A DNA stretch of 64,000 nucleotides. Origin: Shewanella piezotolerans WP3 (lineage in GTDB: Bacteria > Pseudomonadota > Gammaproteobacteria > Enterobacterales > Shewanellaceae). Shown one piece after another: positions 60,016 to 64,000 of the stretch (its first letter is position 1; each line of letters opens with the position of its first letter). A model generated the notes under the pieces. It made no database searches and had not been told where the DNA came from. It worked only from the letters and a program-made list of their open reading frames with translations. The stretch covers positions 1,984,001 through 2,048,000 of the forward strand of contig NC_011566.1 in the NCBI RefSeq assembly GCF_000014885.1. The letters are read 5' to 3'. The translations under genes were made by a program, and so were the position numbers.

Positions 60016-61863
60016 ATGGATGCTAGCGAATTACAACCCATCATGCAGTTCTTACAACAGCGAGTACCATTTTCGTCACTGGATGAGGAAGCGTTGTTAA
60101 GTGGCTGCCGCTCACTCACTATCGGCTACTACAGTAAAGCGTCTGCTTTTGTTCCGTTAGATCCTCTGCACCCGCAGTTGTATATTGTGAGAAGCGGTGC
60201 ATTTGAAGTGCGTGACATTAATGGTGAGCTACTTGATCGATTAGGTGAGGGCGATTACTTTGGATTTCCCTCTTTATTATCAGGAGAGGAGGCGAGTAAT
60301 CGCGTCGCTATTTTAGAAGATGGTTTGGTGTACCACCTGCCGCCTGAAATGTTTAATTCGCTGCGCACAAAGAGCCGCGAGTTTGACCGTTTTTTCAATA
60401 AGGCATTTGCAAAGCGCTTAAGGCATCAGGGTAGGTTTAAGGCTAAAGAGCTGGCAACTACCAGTCGGATCACAACATTGATGTCTAAATCTCCGCTGAC
60501 GATAGATATGAAAGCAACGATATCAGATGCTGCAAGATTAATGCGAAAATCACGGGTTTCATCAGTATTAGTCATCGATAATGAAAAGTTAGTGGGGATT
60601 TTAACTGATAAAGATCTTCGCAATCGCGTCTTAGCCGAAGGGTTAGATGGTAGCCTTGCTGTCCATCAAGCAATGACGACGACACCGATATCGATTGAGT
60701 CAAACTCACTCGTGTTTGAAGCTATGCTTTTGATGAGTGAACACAATATTCATCATCTACCAGTGGTAGACTGCGGACTGGCAAAAGGAATTATTACTAG
60801 CACCGATATATTGCGTGGACAAAGTTCGCAGCCGCTATTGTTAATCGGTGAGATTGACCGACAAAAAGACCTACCTAGCTTGATTCAAGTAAGTAAACAG
60901 ATCCCGCTTTTATTGCAAAACCTAATCAGTGCCGATGCTCGGGCCGAAGAGATCGGCCGGGTATTAACTTCGGTAACCGACGCACTCACTCGGCGTTTAA
61001 TTGTATTGAATCAACAGATATTAGGCGAGGCTCCGATGGCTTTTTGCTGGCTAGCATTTGGCTCTCAGGGACGGCAAGACCAAGTCGCCTGTTCAGATCA
61101 GGACAATGGGCTACTGCTGGCTCATGAACCGGATGAAGCTGCCGAAGGTTACTTTGAAGCACTGTCAAAAGCTGTGTGTGCTGGACTTGATGAATGTGGA
61201 TATATCTACTGCCCTGGCAATATTATGGCGCAAAACCCTAAGTGGCGAATGTCTCTTAAAAAGTGGCGTGGAGTGTTTCAAAAATGGGTGAATACGCCAG
61301 ATCCAAAAGCGTTGATGCATAGCAGTATCTTTTTCGATATGCGTGCTGTTTATGGGCCACAATCTTTGTTCAATGGTTTGCAAGATGAAGTGCTTAACAA
61401 TACTAAAGACAACGATATTTTCCTCGCGGGCCTGACTGGAAACTCATTGACGAGTACACCGCCTTTAGGGTTTTTCAGAAAATTTGTGCTGGAGCGAGAT
61501 GGTTCAGAGGTTAAAGGGATAGATCTTAAACATAAAGGTAGCGCATTAATAAATGACATCGCCCGTGTGTATGCTTTGTCTGCTGGCATTAAAGAGGTCA
61601 ATACCGCTAAAAGAATTAGGGCGTTAATGGACCAAAATATTATTAACCGCAAAGATGCACTTAACCTTGCCGATGCTCATGAGTATATTGCTCACATGCG
61701 CCTTTCAAATCAAGGCTATCAATATACTAACGGTAAGCCTGTAACGAATTATTTGATGCCAAAGGATGTGTCTTCATTGGTGCGTCATCAGTTAAGAGAT
61801 GCATTTAAAGTTGTTCATGACGGGCAAGTAGGCCTTAAGTTAAAAATGATGCGGAGCTATTAA
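60016..61863 (+). CDS. cNMP-binding / CBS / DUF294 putative nucleotidyltransferase
   Basis: A 615-residue cytoplasmic signalling protein: a cyclic-nucleotide-binding-like domain (about 15-140, with LYIVRSGAFEVRDINGELLDRLGEGDYFG), a CBS pair (about 155-275, MSKSPLTIDMKATISDAARLMRKS and MTTTPISIESNSLVFEAMLLM), and DUF294 with the nucleotidyltransferase signature GSQGRQDQVACSDQDNGLL (near 350-370). The C-terminal DUF294_C follows. These proteins are thought to modulate a target by nucleotidylation or nucleotide sensing. The gene follows the symporter by 150 bases and precedes the exonuclease by five, an arrangement known from Vibrio and Shewanella. Confidence 0.88.
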   Translation: MDASELQPIMQFLQQRVPFSSLDEEALLSGCRSLTIGYYSKASAFVPLDPLHPQLYIVRSGAFEVRDINGELLDRLGEGDYFGFPSLLSGEEASNRVAILEDGLVYHLPPEMFNSLRTKSREFDRFFNKAFAKRLRHQGRFKAKELATTSRITTLMSKSPLTIDMKATISDAARLMRKSRVSSVLVIDNEKLVGILTDKDLRNRVLAEGLDGSLAVHQAMTTTPISIESNSLVFEAMLLMSEHNIHHLPVVDCGLAKGIITSTDILRGQSSQPLLLIGEIDRQKDLPSLIQVSKQIPLLLQNLISADARAEEIGRVLTSVTDALTRRLIVLNQQILGEAPMAFCWLAFGSQGRQDQVACSDQDNGLLLAHEPDEAAEGYFEALSKAVCAGLDECGYIYCPGNIMAQNPKWRMSLKKWRGVFQKWVNTPDPKALMHSSIFFDMRAVYGPQSLFNGLQDEVLNNTKDNDIFLAGLTGNSLTSTPPLGFFRKFVLERDGSEVKGIDLKHKGSALINDIARVYALSAGIKEVNTAKRIRALMDQNIINRKDALNLADAHEYIAHMRLSNQGYQYTNGKPVTNYLMPKDVSSLVRHQLRDAFKVVHDGQVGLKLKMMRSY

Positions 61864-61868
61864 TTCTT

Positions 61869-62546
61869 TTGAAGCGTTTTTATTTAAAAAACCAGCTCAG
61901 ATTGAAGGCGTTTAGAGCTGCTGATGGCGTTATTGCTGACTACTACCGAGCGCTAACTTGTGCCATCTCTATACCTCTTGCGGATATTCCATTAATGGCA
62001 ATCGATTTGGAAATGACTGGGCTAAACGTTCAGTTTGATCAAATCTTGAGTATCGGTATGGTGCCTATTCAAAATGGTATGCTTCAGTTGAAGGATGCTG
62101 ATTATAGATTGGTTAGCATAGAAGGAAGTGTAGGTGATAGTGCAGCAATACACGGAATTGTAGATGGTCAGTTGGAAACCGCCATATCGGCTAATGAGGC
62201 AATGCATTGGTTCTTAGAAAAGACCAAAGGTCATGTATTAATTGCACATCATGCACCGCTTGACCTGTGCTTTTTAAAAGCAGAAATCTTTCGTTGTTTT
62301 GGTGAAAAAATGACATTTGTATCAATTGATACTATGTCTTTAGAGCGAGCTAGAATATTACGGCAGCATGAAGTGATTAAAGAAGGTTCCTTGAGGCTCG
62401 ACGCTTGTCGGAGCCGATATGGTTTACCTATTTATGCCGCTCATAATGCGGCAGTTGACGCATTATCTTGTGGAGAATTGTTATTGGCCCAGATGGCGAG
62501 TATTGCGGGGGCTGAAGAGCTTACGTTGTCAGATTTGTTACGTTAG
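61869..62546 (+). CDS. DEDDh 3'-5' exonuclease (DnaQ-like)
   Basis: A 225-residue exonuclease of the DnaQ/PolC-epsilon fold. The metal ligands are visible in order: Asp and Glu in MAIDLEMTGLN, Asp in HHAPLDLCFLKAE, and the His and Asp in HNAAVDALSCGELLLAQ. The TTG at 61869, five bases after the previous stop, is the chosen start. There is no clear AGGAG, so translational coupling is likely. Whether it acts on DNA or RNA is unknown. It is the last gene of the unit; the next gene is convergent. Confidence 0.87.
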   Translation: MKRFYLKNQLRLKAFRAADGVIADYYRALTCAISIPLADIPLMAIDLEMTGLNVQFDQILSIGMVPIQNGMLQLKDADYRLVSIEGSVGDSAAIHGIVDGQLETAISANEAMHWFLEKTKGHVLIAHHAPLDLCFLKAEIFRCFGEKMTFVSIDTMSLERARILRQHEVIKEGSLRLDACRSRYGLPIYAAHNAAVDALSCGELLLAQMASIAGAEELTLSDLLR

Positions 62547-62585
62547 CTAGCAATAACGACTAAGACGTTGGTCAAAAAGTAATGG

Positions 62586-64000
62586 CTAACCGGTGCTATC
62601 AAGTTGTTGTCCCCACTTTATTAATGCCGCCTTAATATCATCCTGCTGGTAGGGTTTGTTAATTATTTCATCCATACCGCATTGGTAACATTGTTCAGTT
62701 TCGACAGAGGTTGTACTGGCAGTCAATGCAATAATGGGTTTTGTATAGCCCTTTTCACGCAGTAAACTCGTTGCCTTAAAACCATCGACAACAGGCATTC
62801 TGCAATCCATAAATACAATGTCAACATTATTGACGGTTAAATAGTCGATAGCTTCTTGGCCGTCGTTAGCTATTGTGGGCGTAATTCCAAATTTGGCTAA
62901 AATCATCTCAATCAGCATTTGGTTTACTTTACTATCTTCCACGACGAGGATTTTTAGGTTTTCAATGGGGTAATCTGCTTGAGGTCGTTCAATATCTAAA
63001 GCTACTTTCTGTAAGCTATTTAAAGGCAAAGCAACTTTGAAGCAGCTTCCTTTGTTAAGCACTGAAGCTAAGGAGATTGTGTCATTCATCTCATCGACCA
63101 ATTGTTTACAAATTGCAAGGCCGAGTCCAGTACCTTCAAAAGAGCGGTTGCTGGAATTATTGACTTGAGTAAAAGGGGCAAATAATGTGGAGATTTTATC
63201 TTCTGGGATCCCACATCCTGTATCTTGCACCTCAAAATGAAGCTTTTCTTGCTCCCAAGTGATATTGACTTTGATTTCACCCTCTTGGGTAAACTTAAGA
63301 GCGTTGCCAATAAGGTTAACCAGTATTTGTTTGATCCTATCTGGATCGCCTAGCAAAGTTTGAGGAATATTTTGCTGAACATTGAAACTAAATATAAGGC
63401 CAAACTCTTCTATACGTTGCTTAAAAATATCAAAGATCATCTGGCACAGTTTAGCTGGTGAAAAATCTACCTCTACAATTTGTAGCATACCAGCACTCAT
63501 CTTACTAAGGTCTAATAGGTCATTGATGATGACTCTTAAAAGCTCTCCTGATTGATGCATGGTGTTGAGAAGCTGTTGTTGATAACTCGATAGCTTAGTA
63601 TCAAGCATAAGCTCTGCTGAGCCCAGTAAACCGTTAAGTGGGGTTCTTAATTCGTGGTTAATCATAGCGACAAAATCACGGGTCGATTGCTCTGAGGATT
63701 CAGCCCTTAACTTTTCCTTGATGGTGTTTTCGAGTAATTCTTGCCGTCGCTGAGCAGCGCTAATCATATCGCAAAATAGTAGCAACTGTTTCTCAATGGT
63801 TTTTTGCCACGAAATAGGTGATTCAATGACCAGTGTTAAACTGCCCAATACTTTGCTTGCTGCATTGATCCGCAATTTTATTTGCTGATGATCATTTGAC
63901 CAGTTTAATGCTTGGTTAGCAGTTGAAACTTGTTGTATTAGTCCTTTGTCGCCTGCGATGAAAGTATCAAATTGATCCTCTTCAGTTGGTGATTTAAATC
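62586..64000 (-). CDS. Hybrid sensor histidine kinase, N-terminus cut by the window end
   Basis: The frame is open to base 64000, so the N-terminal part is missing. The visible 471 residues begin with the end of what looks like a GAF-type sensor (LRINAASKVLGSLTLVIESP), then a helical linker. A HisKA domain has the phospho-accepting His in MINHELRTPLNGLLG. The HATPase domain has ILVNLIGNALKFTQ, DTGCGIP and GTGLGLAICKQLV. The C-terminal receiver has LKILVVEDSKVNQML and the acceptor Asp in VFMDCRMPVVDG. There is no HPt domain in view. The TTG at 63875 could pass for a start but lies inside the frame. It is convergent with the exonuclease gene. Confidence 0.9.
   Translation of the reverse strand, partial: FKSPTEEDQFDTFIAGDKGLIQQVSTANQALNWSNDHQQIKLRINAASKVLGSLTLVIESPISWQKTIEKQLLLFCDMISAAQRRQELLENTIKEKLRAESSEQSTRDFVAMINHELRTPLNGLLGSAELMLDTKLSSYQQQLLNTMHQSGELLRVIINDLLDLSKMSAGMLQIVEVDFSPAKLCQMIFDIFKQRIEEFGLIFSFNVQQNIPQTLLGDPDRIKQILVNLIGNALKFTQEGEIKVNITWEQEKLHFEVQDTGCGIPEDKISTLFAPFTQVNNSSNRSFEGTGLGLAICKQLVDEMNDTISLASVLNKGSCFKVALPLNSLQKVALDIERPQADYPIENLKILVVEDSKVNQMLIEMILAKFGITPTIANDGQEAIDYLTVNNVDIVFMDCRMPVVDGFKATSLLREKGYTKPIIALTASTTSVETEQCYQCGMDEIINKPYQQDDIKAALIKWGQQLDSTG

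Noticed and set aside
1..64000. CRISPR array, tRNA or rRNA genes, prophage
   Set aside because: I saw no regularly spaced repeats, no cloverleaf-type sequence with a GGTTCRA arm, and no phage structural or integrase genes.

Overview
The window is chromosomal DNA from a marine gammaproteobacterium, almost certainly Shewanella or a close relative. The gene content and order support this: yfbV / ackA-pta / pflBA, a cysZ / smc-zipA-ligA block, tesA / ybbA-ybbP divergent pair, a DUF4212 plus sodium:solute symporter locus, large TonB-dependent receptors, and short non-coding repeats with ATACCAAT ends. The assignment rests on recognition of protein families and synteny, not on a database search. 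I see no rRNA, tRNA, CRISPR array, prophage or complete insertion sequence.

Layout. 1-12 kb: the 3' part of sohB, an AraC-family regulator, two lipoprotein genes of the uncharacterised beta-helix/di-CXXCH pair (one a fusion of both halves, the other a stand-alone second-half paralogue), a DUF481 outer-membrane protein, then tesA divergent from the ybbA-ybbP ABC exporter genes. 12-17 kb: a TIGR01777 epimerase, an AI-2E-type permease with a methyltransferase, two abutting repeat elements, a 32-codon acidic small ORF and a small lipoprotein. 17-30 kb: an anaerobic pyruvate/acetate/formate region with pta, ackA, yfbV, pflA, pflB, a DUF3360 permease and a FocA-type channel fused to CBS domains. 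Two near-identical PdhR-type operators stand in front of pflB and the DUF3360 gene. An inverted pair of DnaA boxes lies between the small lipoprotein gene and pta.

30-40 kb is more accessory: a LysR regulator divergent from a YfcC-type permease, a TonB-dependent receptor, a TehA/SLAC1-type permease behind a SAM methyltransferase, and a divergent TetR regulator. 39-54 kb is mostly housekeeping: cysK, an RDD protein, a REC-REC-GGDEF protein, a CBM9-like/DUF5916 outer-membrane protein, cysZ, smc, zipA, ligA and a DUF2919 protein. 54-64 kb: an HD-GYP protein, an SDR-like protein, dsbA, then a cluster of DUF4212 protein, sodium:solute symporter, cNMP/CBS/DUF294 protein, DEDDh exonuclease and, convergent at the edge, a hybrid histidine kinase cut by the window end.

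Most of the window is ordinary core genome. The parts most worth a second look are the fused/duplicated di-CXXCH beta-helix lipoproteins, the FocA-CBS fusion and PdhR-linked DUF3360 permease, the TehA-like permease with an O-methyltransferase-type partner, the two families of ATACCAAT-ended repeats, the 32-codon ORF, and a leftward terminator with no gene in front of it near 53.9 kb.
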